Assembly (NCBI RefSeq): GCF_900074915.1
Contig: NZ_LT222319.1
Span: forward strand, 3,381,001 to 3,445,000
Length of the DNA stretch: 64,000 nt
Direction of reading: 5' to 3'
Source: Pseudomonas cerasi
GTDB lineage: Bacteria; Pseudomonadota; Gammaproteobacteria; Pseudomonadales; Pseudomonadaceae
Under the pieces are notes generated by a model. That model saw nothing but the letters and a program-made list of their open reading frames with translations. It did not search any database and had not been told where the DNA came from. Below, piece after piece: positions 35,076-44,339 of this stretch (position 1 is its first letter; every line of letters begins with the position of its first letter). A program made the position numbers and the translations under genes.

Positions 35076-35424
35076 GGCGCCTCCTCTCCTAGTGGTGACC
35101 CCTACCAAAGGTCACGTGGGTTGGGACGAGCCAGTACGTGATCCGGTGGTATGCCTGCCTCACAGTGGCAGGAGCCTTGGGGCCAACCTTAAACCGGACC
35201 AGATGACTGGAATGTACGAAAAACCTGCCTGCGCGGCACCGAAAGCCATTGGCCATGGGGCGCTTGAAAATAACAGGACGCGCATCCTAACACAGCCAGA
35301 CCGGCCAGGATGCACATCCACGCAAATGAAATGGAATTGGCACACCACCTGAACTGGCAGGCTTCATGGGCGTCAGAAACCATCGAGACCCCGAACGTTT
35401 TTTCCAGCAATCAAGGAGAACACC
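35076..35424. promoter_or_regulatory. thrS leader and intergenic region
   Basis: About 350 bases with no convincing gene. Two hairpins lie in the region transcribed ahead of thrS: GTGACC (35095-35100) with GGTCAC (35110-35115), just upstream of the thrS ribosome binding site, and CCTGCC with GGCAGG at about 35155-35173. Enteric thrS is controlled by ThrRS binding tRNA-like leader hairpins; whether these act similarly is speculative. Confidence 0.4.
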
Positions 35425-35730
35425 ATGAAGTTTTCACGCCTGACCAGCCTCCTCCTCTGCAGCGCCGCCCTTATCCCTCTGGGTGCTCACGCCGCAATGG
35501 ACGGAACGACACGCACTACCTTCACTCAGGAATGCGTGGCTGCGGCCAAGAAACAGGGGCTGGATGACAAGACTGCAACGACTCACTGCGAATGCGGTGC
35601 AAAACAGGTGGACAGTCATTTTACCGACAAGGAAATAGCCTCGCTCAAGTACACCAAGACAGCGCCACCGGCTGCATTGACGGGAAAACTGCAAAAACTG
35701 GTCGCAGAGAACTGCACGGCGACAAAATAA
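35425..35730 (+). CDS. Small exported protein, function unknown
   Basis: A 101-residue protein with a clear signal peptide (residues 1-23, MKFSRLTSLLLCSAALIPLG then AHA) and a mature region of about 78 residues. The mature part contains four Cys (TQECVAA, THCECG, AENCTA), suggesting disulfides in the periplasm. GGAG precedes the ATG. I do not recognise a named family. Confidence 0.7.
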   Translation: MKFSRLTSLLLCSAALIPLGAHAAMDGTTRTTFTQECVAAAKKQGLDDKTATTHCECGAKQVDSHFTDKEIASLKYTKTAPPAALTGKLQKLVAENCTATK

Positions 35731-36025
35731 TCATTTTTTTCAGCCGGGGTAAAACGCGCACGCCGGGCACTGATAGCAGTTGGCCCAGCGCCTTCTGAAA
35801 GCCATTGAAATCATGGCGTTAAGCGCTATTGCCACAGCCCGTTCAGTACCGGGTCTGGCACGCCGGAGGGCGCTTTGCGGAGTATGGTGAACTGCATATA
35901 CGGGACCTTTACGCAAAGCGCCCACCTTAATAGCTGTTTTTTTGCACATTTCGACTATGATAGCTCGGTGTGCCCAGTTGGCCTGAGCAGCACGTTACTG
36001 AAAATTATGTTTCTGGAGATACACC

Positions 36026-36238
36026 ATGTCTAATCGCCAAACCGGCACCGTAAAATGGTTCAACGATGAAAAAGGCTTCGGCTTTATCACTCCACAAGGT
36101 GGCGGTGACGACCTGTTCGTACACTTCAAAGCAATCCAGAGCGACGGTTTCAAAAGCCTGAAAGAAGGCCAGACCGTTACTTTTGTTGCTGCTAAAGGCC
36201 AGAAAGGCATGCAAGCAGAAGAAGTTCAGGTGGCCTGA
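36026..36238 (+). CDS. Cold-shock domain protein (CspA family)
   Basis: A 70-residue single cold-shock domain. RNP1 (KGFGFI) and RNP2 (LFVHF) nucleic-acid-binding motifs are present and TGTVKWFNDEKGFGFITP is diagnostic. GGAG lies eight bases before the ATG. It stands alone, with nearly 300 non-coding bases upstream, typical of csp genes with long regulatory leaders, and a strong terminator downstream. Confidence 0.95.
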   Translation: MSNRQTGTVKWFNDEKGFGFITPQGGGDDLFVHFKAIQSDGFKSLKEGQTVTFVAAKGQKGMQAEEVQVA

Positions 36239-36250
36239 TTCACCTGACAC

Positions 36251-36281
36251 AAAAAAACCCCGTCACTGACGGGGTTTTTTT
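36251..36281 (+). terminator. Intrinsic terminator of the csp gene
   Basis: CCCCGTC-ACT-GACGGGG with an A-run before and a seven-T run after; symmetrical, so it can also serve the convergent gene. Confidence 0.9.
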
Positions 36282-36303
36282 ATGCGCGGAAGAAAGTATC
36301 GGC

Positions 36304-36645
36304 TCAACCGCAATTGATACGGGTCACCTTCCCCGACGCATCGGTGTTGACGTTTACCCGCTCGGACCGGTATTCCAGCGTGACCATGTCGTCAGGACCG
36401 AGAATGCGCGCATCCTGCGAACCGGAACGGGTGCGGACTTGAGAAAGGAGGTCTATGGAAGCCTGCTTGCCGACAGCGAACTGGGCAAGCCCTGCATCAC
36501 AACGGCCAGGTATCGCGTTGCTGGCGGGCGCGTCGGCCTTGACGGGCGCCTCAGCACTGGCACTGCTATCCGAAGCCGTACTGCTGCAGCCTGCCATCAA
36601 TGAAGCCACGACCACAAAACCCAATGTTGCGAATTTCCGGGGCAT
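36304..36645 (-). CDS. I78-type peptidase inhibitor lipoprotein
   Basis: A 113-residue protein from the ATG at 36645 (AGGAGG upstream). Residues 1-20 form a lipoprotein signal (VVVASLMAGC), followed by a Ser/Ala-rich linker. The C-terminal domain, about residues 48-113 (RCDAGLAQFAVGKQAS, RILGPDDMVTLEYRSERVNV, RINCG), has the form of the potato-inhibitor-like I78 family with a disulfide between the two Cys. Likely periplasmic or outer-membrane anchored. Target peptidase unknown. Confidence 0.78.
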   Translation of the reverse strand: MPRKFATLGFVVVASLMAGCSSTASDSSASAEAPVKADAPASNAIPGRCDAGLAQFAVGKQASIDLLSQVRTRSGSQDARILGPDDMVTLEYRSERVNVNTDASGKVTRINCG

Positions 36646-36867
36646 ACACCCTCCTCTGCCAATGAACATTTCCAGACCTGTCCGACCGCGCTAAGGCGCG
36701 TTGGTTGCACGGTCCGACCGACATGCCTTGTGTAACCTGTTGATCTGCCTGGACCGGGAGTCTGCCTTGGCATGACACAGGGCGCGCGAAGAAATCGTCA
36801 CAAAACGTTTATCGCCGATGCGCATTGAAGCGGGCTATCAGGATCATATGTAAGTAGGAGTGTCAAA
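36646..36867. other. Intergenic region, nothing recognised
   Basis: About 220 bases upstream of the I78-type gene and of two small rightward frames. I see no clear gene or repeat. Confidence 0.4.
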
Positions 36868-36930
36868 ATGCGCACTGGATGGTTTACTGCCAGAGACACA
36901 AGCGCCGGGAAGCGAGCAGCGTGTGCGTGA
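36868..36930 (+). CDS. Possible 20-residue small ORF/leader peptide
   Basis: ATG 36868 has GGAG seven bases upstream and opens a 20-codon frame (MRTGWFTARDTSAGKRAACA). It ends 24 bases before the next small gene. The good ribosome binding site is the main support; no homology is recognised. Confidence 0.3.
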   Translation: MRTGWFTARDTSAGKRAACA

Positions 36931-36954
36931 CCCTTCACTGGAGATCAGACAGAC

Positions 36955-37149
36955 ATGACAGCCATAACCCTAGACGCAGACATCAAGGCCAGATGGCCTC
37001 AGGGCCATTGCTCGCACAGCCCCGGGAATCCGGAAGAACTGATGATCATCGCAGTTGACCTGTTGATCAAGGAACTGGGCACCGAGGGTGCCCGTGCCTT
37101 CATCAGCCAAGTGCTGAGCCGCTACGCCACGGCAGGATTGCCCGCCTGA
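36955..37149 (+). CDS. Small protein of unknown function
   Basis: A 64-residue acidic protein (begins MTAITLDADIKARWPQG, ends SRYATAGLPA) with predicted helices at about residues 27-60 and no membrane segment. GGAG is 11 bases before the ATG. It is unrecognised; the codon use and composition resemble the neighbouring genes, which favours a real gene. Confidence 0.55.
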   Translation: MTAITLDADIKARWPQGHCSHSPGNPEELMIIAVDLLIKELGTEGARAFISQVLSRYATAGLPA

Positions 37150-37171
37150 TACGCGGCTTCAGAATGCGTGA

Positions 37172-38197
37172 TTATTTGAGGCGCGCCAGACGCTCGGTCA
37201 GCAGATCGAAGAACCCCTGAGCGTCGCCGTTCTCGACCCAGAATACGTTCTGCGGCTGCTTGAGTGTGCCGTACCAGTCGGCCACTGTCTGACCGAAACC
37301 GATACCCTCACAGGTGTCCACTGCGACGTTGATCTGCCGTCCGGAAAACAACTCAGGCTTGAGCAGCCAGGCAATCACGCTGGCATCGTGTACCGGTCCG
37401 CCGGGCAAACCGTAATGCTCCATGTCCAGCTTGACGTATTCATTGAGAATGCCGTCCACCAGCTTGCCCGCATTATTGCCCAGTGCGGCGATCTGCTTGA
37501 GGCGCTGTTCACTGGTGAGAATCTTGTGGGTCACGTCCAGCGGCACGTACGTCAGCTTCACACCACTGGCCAGAACGATCTGCGCGGCGTGCGGGTCGGC
37601 GAACAGGTTGAATTCGGCAACCGGAGTGATATTACCGCCGTTGAAATGCGCGCCACCCATGACCACCACTTCCTTGATGCCCTGGGTGATTTCCGGAGCC
37701 TGCACCAGCGCCAGCGCCAGGTTGGTCTGCGGGCCGAGCATGGCGATGGTGATGCTGTGCGGCTTGGCCTTACTCAGGGTGCGAATCAGGTAATCGACGG
37801 CATTGCCTTCGGCCAACCCCTTGGCGGGCTCATGCACGGGTACACCCGGCAGGCCTTCCTGACCGTGAACGTTCTCGGCATAGATTGGTGTACGCACCAA
37901 CGGCTTGGGCGCACCGGCATACACAGGCACCTCTTCGCGCCCGGCCCATTCCCGCGCCAGCCTGGCGTTACGCGAGGTCTTGTCGAGGCGCACATTACCA
38001 GCCACCGTGGTGATAGCCATCACGTTCAGCTCTTCAGGTGACGCCAGCGCCAACAATAGCGCGACGACATCATCCGCACCTGGATCGGTATCGATGATCA
38101 GATCGCGCTTTTCAGCCGCCTGGACAGCGGCAGTACCGAGGATGGACAAGAGCAACGCTCCACGAATGAACTGTCTGGAAAACTGTATCAATGTCAT
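37172..38197 (-). CDS. Exported inosine/uridine-preferring nucleoside hydrolase
   Basis: A 341-residue Ca2+-dependent nucleoside N-ribohydrolase. The metal and catalytic motif DTDPGADDVVALLLAL is at about residues 37-52, with VVMGGAHFNGGNITPVAEFN near residue 190. Residues 1-28 form a Sec-type signal peptide (ending AAVQA), so it should act in the periplasm, unlike most bacterial homologues. It follows rbsD as the last gene of the ribose operon. It would release ribose from nucleosides outside the membrane for RbsBAC import. Confidence 0.9.
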   Translation of the reverse strand: MTLIQFSRQFIRGALLLSILGTAAVQAAEKRDLIIDTDPGADDVVALLLALASPEELNVMAITTVAGNVRLDKTSRNARLAREWAGREEVPVYAGAPKPLVRTPIYAENVHGQEGLPGVPVHEPAKGLAEGNAVDYLIRTLSKAKPHSITIAMLGPQTNLALALVQAPEITQGIKEVVVMGGAHFNGGNITPVAEFNLFADPHAAQIVLASGVKLTYVPLDVTHKILTSEQRLKQIAALGNNAGKLVDGILNEYVKLDMEHYGLPGGPVHDASVIAWLLKPELFSGRQINVAVDTCEGIGFGQTVADWYGTLKQPQNVFWVENGDAQGFFDLLTERLARLK

Positions 38198-38220
38198 ATG
38201 AAACTCCCTTTCTTGAATAA

Positions 38221-38625
38221 CTAGAAGACGACTCCGGATACCAGCGCCACATTACTGTACGGCTGACATTCTCCGGTACGGATGATTGCCTTGGCCTTGC
38301 GACTCAAGACCTTGAGGTCTTCATGGCTTATCCAGCGTTGTTGCCCCAATTGGTCGTCCAGATTCAGGCTTTCGATCACCTGCAACGCAGGCGGCTTGAT
38401 CTCGGCCATCTCGTTGGCCAATACGTGGCTTTCAACCTGCATTTCACTCAGCACGACATCCAGCACACTGATGAAATCCGGCACACCGCGGGTCAGCGCG
38501 AGGTCGATCAATTCGACGCCCGCCGGTACTGGCATGCCGGCGTCGACGATCATCAGGATGTCACCGTGACCCAGCGATGCAATCACGCGGGACAGGGCAA
38601 TATTGAGTAGCGGGGTCTTTTTCAT
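38221..38625 (-). CDS. rbsD: D-ribose pyranase
   Basis: A 134-residue RbsD/FucU mutarotase that converts beta-pyranose ribose to the furanose form used by ribokinase. LSRVIASLGHGDILMIVDAG near residues 11-30 contains the catalytic His, and the C-terminal GECQPYSNVALVSGVVF has the active-site Tyr. It overlaps rbsK by four bases. Confidence 0.95.
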   Translation of the reverse strand: MKKTPLLNIALSRVIASLGHGDILMIVDAGMPVPAGVELIDLALTRGVPDFISVLDVVLSEMQVESHVLANEMAEIKPPALQVIESLNLDDQLGQQRWISHEDLKVLSRKAKAIIRTGECQPYSNVALVSGVVF

Positions 38626-39542
38626 AGCGAATTGAATTCCTGTACTTCCTCGAACGTCGGGATGGACGGCTGGGCACCCGCTCGGGTGACGGAGATGGCC
38701 GCCGCAGCCTGACCGAAACGAATTGCCTGCAATTCGCCATGGCCTGCGGACAATGCCGCCGCAAAACCGCCGACAAAGGTATCACCTGCAGCGGTGGTGT
38801 CCACGGCCTGCACACGACGTGCGGGAATATGCTCAACGCCAGACGCATTGGCGAACAGGGTTCCGCGCTCGCCAAGGGTAATGATCACGTTGCGCGCGCC
38901 GGCCGCCAGCATCGCCGAAGCCGCGTTTTCAGCGGCCGCCGGTGAGTCAACGCTGACACCGGTCAGGGTCTGCGCTTCGCTTTCGTTGGGGATCAGGTAG
39001 TCGATCAGGGCATACCAGCTTGCCGGCAGCGGCTCGCTGGCCGGCGCAGGATTGAGAATGACGGTCTTGCCCAGCGCACGTGCGCGGGCCAGGGTATGGA
39101 AAACGGTCTCGGTCGGCACTTCGAGCTGGCAGATGACGATTTGCGAATCCGCCAGCAGCGCATCGAAGCGCTCGATCAATGCCGGACTGAGCCGACCATT
39201 GCCACCGGCCACGATGACAATAGCGTTCTGGCTGTTGGCGTCGACCACGATCGAGGCGATCCCGGTGGACACACCCTCAACGACGGTCACCGCCTGGCAA
39301 TCGATATGCTCGGCCAGCAGCGCCGCACGCAGTTGCTCACCGTAGGCATCAGCCCCGACACAACCGATCATCGCTACGCTGGCACCCAGACGTGCCGCAG
39401 CAACCGCCTGATTCGCACCCTTGCCGCCCGGCACGGTATCAAATGTTTCCCCGCTCAAGGTCTCGCCGGGACGCGGCAGACGCTGGGCGCGGATGACCAG
39501 ATCCATGTTCAGACTGCCCACTATCACTATTTTTGCTTGCAT
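38622..39542 (-). CDS. rbsK: Ribokinase
   Basis: A 306-residue PfkB-family kinase that phosphorylates D-ribose to ribose 5-phosphate. The N-terminal NMDLVIRAQRLPRPGET and GGKGANQAVAAARLGA, and the C-terminal signature with the catalytic Asp (DTTAAGDTFVGGFAAAL near residue 250), are intact. It lies 30 bases after rbsR and overlaps rbsD. Confidence 0.95.
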   Translation of the reverse strand: MQAKIVIVGSLNMDLVIRAQRLPRPGETLSGETFDTVPGGKGANQAVAAARLGASVAMIGCVGADAYGEQLRAALLAEHIDCQAVTVVEGVSTGIASIVVDANSQNAIVIVAGGNGRLSPALIERFDALLADSQIVICQLEVPTETVFHTLARARALGKTVILNPAPASEPLPASWYALIDYLIPNESEAQTLTGVSVDSPAAAENAASAMLAAGARNVIITLGERGTLFANASGVEHIPARRVQAVDTTAAGDTFVGGFAAALSAGHGELQAIRFGQAAAAISVTRAGAQPSIPTFEEVQEFNSL

Positions 39543-39572
39543 GGCTCATTAATACGTTGCTGCGCGTGCGCG

Positions 39573-40589
39573 TCATTCGTTGGACAAAGTAGTGGGCGCT
39601 GCCGTGGACTCGCGCACCACGACGCTGGGCGTCACGAGTCTTTTTTCGGCAGGAAGCCCATGGGGTGTGGCGATTCTGCTCAGCAGCATTTCTGCGGCGG
39701 TTTCGCCCAGTTGCATGATCGACTGCCCCACGGTGGTCAGCGCCGGATAAACATAGCGACTCATCTGGATATCATCGAAACCGATCACCGACAGGTCCTG
39801 AGGCACGCGAATCAAGCGCTCGGCGGCGGCGCGCAATACGCCGATGGCAATGACGTCGTTGCCGGCAAAAATCGCCGTTGGCGGATGCGCTGCCAGAAGC
39901 TGACACGCTGCCTCATGACCGGCAGAGCTGGTGAACTCACTGTGCGCCGCCCATTCGGCCCGGGCCTGAACGGACGCCTGCTGCAGGGCGCGCCGGTACC
40001 CCGCCAGACGCATCTCGGCCACTGTGCTGTGTAATGGCCCGCCGATGCAGGCAATGGCGCGATGCCCGAGGTCCAGCAAGTGCCGAGTCGCCAGATAAGC
40101 GCCCTGCTCATGGTCGATACGGATCATGTCGGCATCGATACCGTCCAGTTCCCGGTCAACGATCACCAACGGCGTACGAACCTCGGCAAGGCCACCTGCA
40201 ATACCGGCATCGCCCCCCACCGAAGAAACAATCAGACCGTCGACACGCTTTTCCAGCAGCACGCGCAGATAGCCACGCTGTTTCTCCGGATTATCATCGG
40301 AGTTGCAAAGGATCACGCAAAAACCGTTGCGCTCGCAGTAATCCTCGATGCCCCGCGCCAATTCGGCGAAATACGGGTTCATGCCGCTGGGAATCAACAG
40401 GCCGATGGTCGAGGTGGTCTTGGCCTTCAGCGAACGCGCCACTGCACTGGGGACATAATCGAGCTGTGCAATGGCGGCTTCGACCTTGAGCCTGACCGGC
40501 TCGCTCACCGGCCGGGTCTTGTTCAACACGTGGGAAACCGTGGTGTACGAGATCCCCGCCAGGGCCGCGACATCCTTGATGGTTGCCAT
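39573..40589 (-). CDS. rbsR: LacI-family ribose operon repressor
   Basis: A 338-residue repressor with an N-terminal LacI HTH (MATIKDVAALAGISYTTVSH) and hinge, then a ribose-binding-protein-like effector domain. The start is one base after the rbsC stop, so it is embedded in the operon it controls. The perfect palindrome CGCAAACGTTTGCG upstream of rbsB is its probable operator. Ribose or ribose 5-phosphate is the expected inducer. Confidence 0.93.
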   Translation of the reverse strand: MATIKDVAALAGISYTTVSHVLNKTRPVSEPVRLKVEAAIAQLDYVPSAVARSLKAKTTSTIGLLIPSGMNPYFAELARGIEDYCERNGFCVILCNSDDNPEKQRGYLRVLLEKRVDGLIVSSVGGDAGIAGGLAEVRTPLVIVDRELDGIDADMIRIDHEQGAYLATRHLLDLGHRAIACIGGPLHSTVAEMRLAGYRRALQQASVQARAEWAAHSEFTSSAGHEAACQLLAAHPPTAIFAGNDVIAIGVLRAAAERLIRVPQDLSVIGFDDIQMSRYVYPALTTVGQSIMQLGETAAEMLLSRIATPHGLPAEKRLVTPSVVVRESTAAPTTLSNE

Positions 40590-40590
40590 A

Positions 40591-41583
40591 TCAGCCCTGG
40601 CGCCGAGCCCGATGGCTGCGATAGGTGTCCAGTACCACAGCGATCACAATCACCGCACCGGTGATGATCCGCTTGGTCGGCTCGGTCGCACCGATCTGCG
40701 CCAGGCCTGCGGCCAGCACGGAAATGATCAGCACACCGAAAAAGGTGCTGATGATCGAACCGCGTCCGCCCATCAGGCTGGTGCCGCCGATCACAACGGC
40801 TGCAATGACCTGCAGTTCAAGCCCGGCGCCGGCATTCGGATCGGCGGCTTCTAGCCTGGATATCTGGAACAATGCCGCGACACCGGCCAGCAGCCCCATC
40901 AGCGAGAACACCAGAATCTTGTAAGGCTTGGGATTGATACCCGCCAGACGCACGGCCTCTTCGTTGGTGCCGATGCCGATCAGGTAGCGACCGAAAACGG
41001 TCCGGGTCAATACTGCCTGAGCGACGAAGATGATCAGCAACGCGATGATGAAGGACGGCGCAATGCCGAAGGCAATCGGATCGGACAGCCAGGCGAACGA
41101 ATCACCGATGTAGGCGGTACGCGAATTGGTCATCTGGTAGGCCGCGCCACGGGCCATTTCCAGCACGCCCAGAGACACGATGAACGACGGGATGCGCCAG
41201 GCGACCGTGATCGAACCGGTGACCGTACCCGCCAGCGTCGCACAGGCAATGCCCAGCAGCGCCGCCGGAAACACGCTCCAGCCCCAGCCGAGGATTGCCA
41301 CACTGACCGCCGAAGCGGCCAGGGCAAGCACCGAGCCGACCGACAGGTCGATGCCGCCGATGATGAGGATCAGCGTCATGCCGACCGACAGCACCATCAG
41401 GTCCGGGATCTGGTTGGCGAGCATGCTGAAGGTCTGGTAGGACAGGAAGTGATCGCTGAGCAGCGAGAACAGCACAATCATCACCAGCAACGCACCGGCC
41501 AACCCGATGTAGGTACCCAGACCAAAGTAGTTGCCGCCGCGACGGACTGGCACAGTCAGCGTCGGAGAAGGAGTATTTTTCAT
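40591..41583 (-). CDS. rbsC: Ribose ABC transporter, permease
   Basis: A 330-residue inner-membrane permease of the RbsC/XylH family with about eight to ten TM segments. LSVGMTLILIIGGIDLSVGS near residues 65-85 is diagnostic. It overlaps rbsA by four bases (ATGA) and precedes rbsR. Confidence 0.95.
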   Translation of the reverse strand: MKNTPSPTLTVPVRRGGNYFGLGTYIGLAGALLVMIVLFSLLSDHFLSYQTFSMLANQIPDLMVLSVGMTLILIIGGIDLSVGSVLALAASAVSVAILGWGWSVFPAALLGIACATLAGTVTGSITVAWRIPSFIVSLGVLEMARGAAYQMTNSRTAYIGDSFAWLSDPIAFGIAPSFIIALLIIFVAQAVLTRTVFGRYLIGIGTNEEAVRLAGINPKPYKILVFSLMGLLAGVAALFQISRLEAADPNAGAGLELQVIAAVVIGGTSLMGGRGSIISTFFGVLIISVLAAGLAQIGATEPTKRIITGAVIVIAVVLDTYRSHRARRQG

Positions 41584-43133
41584 GAGTCGTTCCTGGGCGC
41601 CGCATCATTGAGCAGCGCGTCACGTTTCTGATAACCGGCGAAGGCAGCGGCCAGCAATTGGTCCTGGGTCCAGCTGTCGCGTTCGAACGTGTCGATCAGG
41701 CGACCGGCAGACAGCACGCCGATACGATCACAGATCAGCATCAGCTCGCGCAGATCACTGGAAACCACCACCAGCGCCCTGCCCTGACGGGTCAATTCGG
41801 CCAGCAGCGCGTAGATATCGAACTTGGCACCGATGTCGATGCCCCGTGTCGGCTCGTCGAACAGCATCACCGTGCAGTCACGTTCCAGCCAGCGACCGAT
41901 CACCACCTTCTGCTGATTGCCACCCGACAGCTCGGAGACCAATTGGCCCGGACTGGAGCTGCGAATGCGCATGGCCGCTACCTGGCGCTGCGCCAGCTTC
42001 AGCTCGTCGTCGCTGTTGACCATGCCCGCACTGGAAATCGAATGCATGTTGCCCAGCGCAATGTTGGCGCTGATCGATTGCGACATCAGCAGGCCTTCGC
42101 TCTTTCGGTCTTCCGTGATCAGCGCGATACCCTGCTCCACCGCGTCGGCTGGCGAGCGAATGCAGACTTTCCGCAGCGGCTTTCCGACTTCGATGTCACC
42201 GCTGTCGGCAACGTCTGCACCGTAGATCAGGCGTAACAACTCGGTACGCCCGGCACCGATCAGCCCGGAAATACCGAAGATTTCACCTCGACGCACGTCG
42301 AAGGACACATCCTGAACCTTGCCGGCGCGATTGAGCCCCTTGACCGACAGCGCCACCTCGCCAATCTGCCGGGCGCCCATGTCGATATGCTCGCCGAGCT
42401 CACGGCCGACCATCAGGGTCACCAGTTGCTCACTGTTGTATCGGACAATCGGCTCGACACACACCAGCTTGCCGTCGCGCAGCACGGCGATGCGCTGGGA
42501 CACCCTGGCCAGCTCTTCAAGCCGATGGGAGATGTAGATGATCGAGACGCCACGTGCCTGCAGCCGTGTGATCTGCTCGAAGAGCATTTCCACTTCGCGC
42601 GAGGTGAGCATGGCAGTGGGTTCGTCGAGAATCAGGACGTGACAGTCGCCGATCAGGTTGCGGGCGATCTCGACCATCTGTTGGTGGCCGATCCCCAATT
42701 CTCCGACCAGCGTGTCGGGATCAATGGCGTCCAGCCCCACTTGGGCCATGGCCTCGATCGCGTTTTCGCGCAAGCGCTTGCGGTCGATCCAGCCGGCCCT
42801 GCGGGGCAGGTCATGAAGAAACAGATTTTCGGCCACGGTCAGGGTCGGCAGCAGGTTGAGCTCCTGCATGACCATGCGAATGCCGAGTTTTTCGGCCTGG
42901 GTACGACTTGCAGGCTGATAAGGCTGGCCCTGGAACTCCATGTTTCCGGTGGTAGGGGTTACCAGCCCGCCGATGATTTTCGACAAGGTGCTTTTACCGG
43001 CACCGTTTTCCCCGGTCAGGGCGAGCACTTCGCCACGCATCAACGTCAGGTCGACGTCACCAAGTACGGGCTGTGCGTAGGTTTTGCCGATGCCACTGAC
43101 CGAAAGAACAGCTGTCTGAGCAGACGCTGACAT
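41580..43133 (-). CDS. rbsA: Ribose ABC transporter, dual ATP-binding protein
   Basis: A 517-residue protein with two ATPase cassettes. The first has TGENGAGKSTLSK near residue 39, a signature near GELGIGHQQMVEIARN, and LILDEPTAML. The second has the degenerate Walker A region GISGLIGAGRTELLR typical of sugar ABC ATPases, LSGGNQQKVVIGRWL and MLFDEPTRGIDIGAK. It is the second gene of the operon, 53 bases after rbsB. Confidence 0.95.
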   Translation of the reverse strand: MSASAQTAVLSVSGIGKTYAQPVLGDVDLTLMRGEVLALTGENGAGKSTLSKIIGGLVTPTTGNMEFQGQPYQPASRTQAEKLGIRMVMQELNLLPTLTVAENLFLHDLPRRAGWIDRKRLRENAIEAMAQVGLDAIDPDTLVGELGIGHQQMVEIARNLIGDCHVLILDEPTAMLTSREVEMLFEQITRLQARGVSIIYISHRLEELARVSQRIAVLRDGKLVCVEPIVRYNSEQLVTLMVGRELGEHIDMGARQIGEVALSVKGLNRAGKVQDVSFDVRRGEIFGISGLIGAGRTELLRLIYGADVADSGDIEVGKPLRKVCIRSPADAVEQGIALITEDRKSEGLLMSQSISANIALGNMHSISSAGMVNSDDELKLAQRQVAAMRIRSSSPGQLVSELSGGNQQKVVIGRWLERDCTVMLFDEPTRGIDIGAKFDIYALLAELTRQGRALVVVSSDLRELMLICDRIGVLSAGRLIDTFERDSWTQDQLLAAAFAGYQKRDALLNDAAPRNDS

Positions 43134-43186
43134 ACATTTCTCCCAGCGCCCGTCCTCTGCGGACGGGCACCTTTACACGGCGTGGA

Positions 43187-44146
43187 TCAAGGTTGAGTAA
43201 CGAGTTGCACCGGCGTTTCGATCACGCCCTTGTCGTTAGTGTCGACCTTCTCGCCTTTGACGAGCTTGAGGGCAGCTTCGATGCCGAAGACCGCCTGCCT
43301 GGCTGCGTACTGATCGGCCGTGGCCAGAACCCGGCCATCCTTGAGCATCGGCTTGATCGCATTGATGTTGTCGTAGCCCACGACCATGACCTTGCCAGCC
43401 TTGCCTGCCGCACGCACTGCAGAGACGGCGCCCAGCGCCATGCTGTCATTACCGGCCAGCAAGGCTTTCAGGTTCGGGTATTCGTTGAGCATCGCCGAGG
43501 CCACAGCGTTGCCCTTGTCGATTTCCCAGTTACCGGACTGCGTGGACACCACTTTCATTTTCGCTTCGTCCATGGCGTCCTTGAAACCGGCGGTGCGTTG
43601 CTGAGCATTATTGGTGGTCGACACACCTTCAATGATGCCCACCTCGTCGCCAGCGGTCAGTTTCTTGGCCAGATAGTCGCCCACCAGCTTGGCACCCTTG
43701 CGGTTGTCAGGCCCTACGAACGGGATTTGCAGGTTCTTGCTTTTGAGCACGTCGACATCGAGTTGGTTGTCAATGTTGACGACCTTGATTCCGGCATCGG
43801 TGGCTTTCTTGAGCACCGGTACCAGCGCCTTGGAGTCGGCTGGTGCGATCACCAGCGCATTCACGTTGGAGGCGATCATCTGTTCGACAATGCGGATTTG
43901 CGCGGACGTGTCGGACTCATCCTTGATCCCGTTGGAGATCAGGTCGAATTCGGTGGCATGTTCTTTCTGGTAGGCCTTGGCACCGTCTTCCATGGTCAGG
44001 AAGAACTCGTTGGCCAGCGATTTCATGACCAGTGCGACCTTGGGTTTTTCAGGCGTCTGGGCATAGACGGTAGAGAGGGGCATGACTGCCGTGACGGCAG
44101 CAAACATGGCGACAGCGAGAAGGCGTCCAGCGAATGGCAGCTTCAT
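43187..44146 (-). CDS. rbsB: Ribose ABC transporter, periplasmic binding protein
   Basis: A 319-residue type I periplasmic binding protein. Start ATG 44146 is followed by a signal peptide of about 29 residues (ending STVYA, cleavage before QTPEKP). The mature protein carries ALVMKSLANEFFLTMEDGA, NIDNQLD and LLAGNDSMALGAVSA, as in RbsB. It is the first gene of the operon. A longer upstream frame lacks a signal-like start. Confidence 0.94.
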   Translation of the reverse strand: MKLPFAGRLLAVAMFAAVTAVMPLSTVYAQTPEKPKVALVMKSLANEFFLTMEDGAKAYQKEHATEFDLISNGIKDESDTSAQIRIVEQMIASNVNALVIAPADSKALVPVLKKATDAGIKVVNIDNQLDVDVLKSKNLQIPFVGPDNRKGAKLVGDYLAKKLTAGDEVGIIEGVSTTNNAQQRTAGFKDAMDEAKMKVVSTQSGNWEIDKGNAVASAMLNEYPNLKALLAGNDSMALGAVSAVRAAGKAGKVMVVGYDNINAIKPMLKDGRVLATADQYAARQAVFGIEAALKLVKGEKVDTNDKGVIETPVQLVTQP

Positions 44147-44213
44147 GAGTTCATCTCCGATCTTGTGATTATTGTTCGGGCGAACGGCGCAGAATCGATG
44201 CCGGGCATCGACG

Positions 44214-44227
44214 CGCAAACGTTTGCG
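44214..44227. promoter_or_regulatory. RbsR (LacI-family) operator
   Basis: CGCAAACGTTTGCG is a perfect 14-bp palindrome with the central CG typical of LacI-family operators, and lies 68-81 bases upstream of rbsB. It matches the AAACGTTT-type core used by ribose repressors. Confidence 0.8.
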
Positions 44228-44292
44228 AGGAGCGAACTATGGAAAAAGCTGCAACCTTTGTCAATCCACCTGAAATTAAATCTTACCGAGCT

Positions 44293-44321
44293 GCCCGCCC
44301 CCGCTAGCGCGGGGAACGGGC
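44293..44321 (-). terminator. GC-rich hairpin between rbsB and the YgdI-type gene
   Basis: GCCCG (44293-44297) pairs with CGGGC (44317-44321) around an inner CCCCGC/GCGGGG stem. There is no good T-run, so termination of the lipoprotein gene is possible but not certain. Confidence 0.4.
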
Positions 44322-44339
44322 GTCACGATCAGTAGGGTC

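Noticed and set aside
35076..35424. tRNA-like operator of thrS as in enteric bacteria
   Set aside because: Two hairpins are present but neither has a tRNA-Thr anticodon-like loop that I could recognise, so I list them only as possible leader structures.
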